Assembly: GCA_009746045.1 (NCBI GenBank)
Contig: RPFO01000213.1
Coordinates: 6,661,609-6,689,108, forward strand
Length of the DNA stretch: 27,500 bases
Source: Mesostigma viride
Taxonomy: Eukaryota; Streptophyta; Mesostigmatophyceae; Mesostigmatales; Mesostigmataceae
Reading direction: 5' to 3'
The position numbers and the translations under genes were made by a program. This document shows positions 27,127-27,500 of this stretch, piece by piece. The notes under the pieces were generated by a model, which worked only from the letters and a program-made list of their open reading frames with translations, was not told the DNA's origin and searched no databases. The stretch's first letter is position 1. Each line of letters starts with the position of its first letter.

Positions 27127-27500
27127 GCGTGTTCGTTATACAACGTGTAGCACGAGCTTGGTGGGGAAGCAGGGGTGTGGGCGTGCAGGTGGTTTACACA
27201 GGGACAAGAGCGGAGCGATCGGCCAATGACATGTGTCCGCGACATCAGGCTGGGACCGGGCTGGGGATGACGCGTTGTCTGAATCGCCGCTCACACATTT
27301 TTGCATGCGGCTGTGATTCACATGCATGGCCGCGTTTGACCCGTCGGCCTCCATGCCCCATCTGCTTCCTTCCCATCCCATCCTTCAGGGACAGGCGCAC
27401 CGCAAGTGCCTCCTGGCACGGCAACCAGCAGCCATGGCCCGGTGCGGACCACGCACCCCGGTAGCTGCGCGGATTCGGCCGTCCCATTGGACCCAGGGCG
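27127..27500. other. Unique sequence at the right edge
   Basis: After the degenerate last satellite units the sequence is unique and GC-rich. A possible acceptor TCCTTCAG| at about 27389 opens a frame to the edge (TGAPQVPPGTATSS in the phase that exon 2 of the zinc-finger gene would need). It has no domain, so no exon is called. Confidence 0.3.

Overview
The window looks like nuclear DNA of a green-lineage eukaryote, most likely a GC-rich alga. The evidence is a TIFY-CCT-GATA transcription factor (an architecture known from the plant ZIM/ZML family), small GT-AG exons separated by long repeat-filled introns, a TGTAA motif after one gene as used for poly(A) addition in green algae, and pieces of a non-LTR retrotransposon. 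The species cannot be named from the sequence alone. No prokaryotic operon, CRISPR array, rRNA or convincing tRNA was seen.

Layout. 1-7,541 (or 7,555), plus strand: 3' part of a ZIM/ZML-like GATA factor in eight exons. The order is TIFY (split over two exons), CCT (split over two exons), one GATA finger with a 20-residue loop, then a tail of about 450 residues rich in His and Gly. Its start lies left of the window. 7,556-11,020: a transposon graveyard. It holds a 5'-truncated LINE carrying the C-terminal part of the reverse transcriptase polyprotein, fragments of other copies with a shared 3' hairpin and (TTAA)n tail, terminal-inverted-repeat (TIR) elements, and a 60-base foldback. 12,729-17,434, minus strand: a three-exon gene for a 301-residue acidic/basic protein of unknown function, with a probable long 3' untranslated region down to about 11,030. 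18,056-19,600: two adjacent inverted-repeat elements, one filled with alternating G and C runs, then a tandem repeat of about 125 bases. 20,140-21,234, plus strand: first two exons of a five-finger C2H2 (TFIIIA-like) protein whose 3' end is not resolved. 21,207-27,126: minisatellites, the largest being about 74 copies of a 56-base satellite with higher-order structure. 27,127-27,500: unique sequence.

Three patterns run through the window. (1) Nearly every long intron carries one large simple-repeat expansion of a different kind. (2) At three 5' splice sites the exon/intron junction itself has been duplicated into the intron, most strikingly after the GATA-finger exon. (3) In all three genes the 5' exons have moderate third-position GC (about 54-73%) and the downstream exons about 88-93%, with the change falling across a repeat-filled intron.

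The three genes are independent nuclear genes and form no pathway that can be read from the sequence. Two are probable DNA-binding proteins. Exon borders come from splice consensus, phase agreement and domain continuity, not from transcripts.
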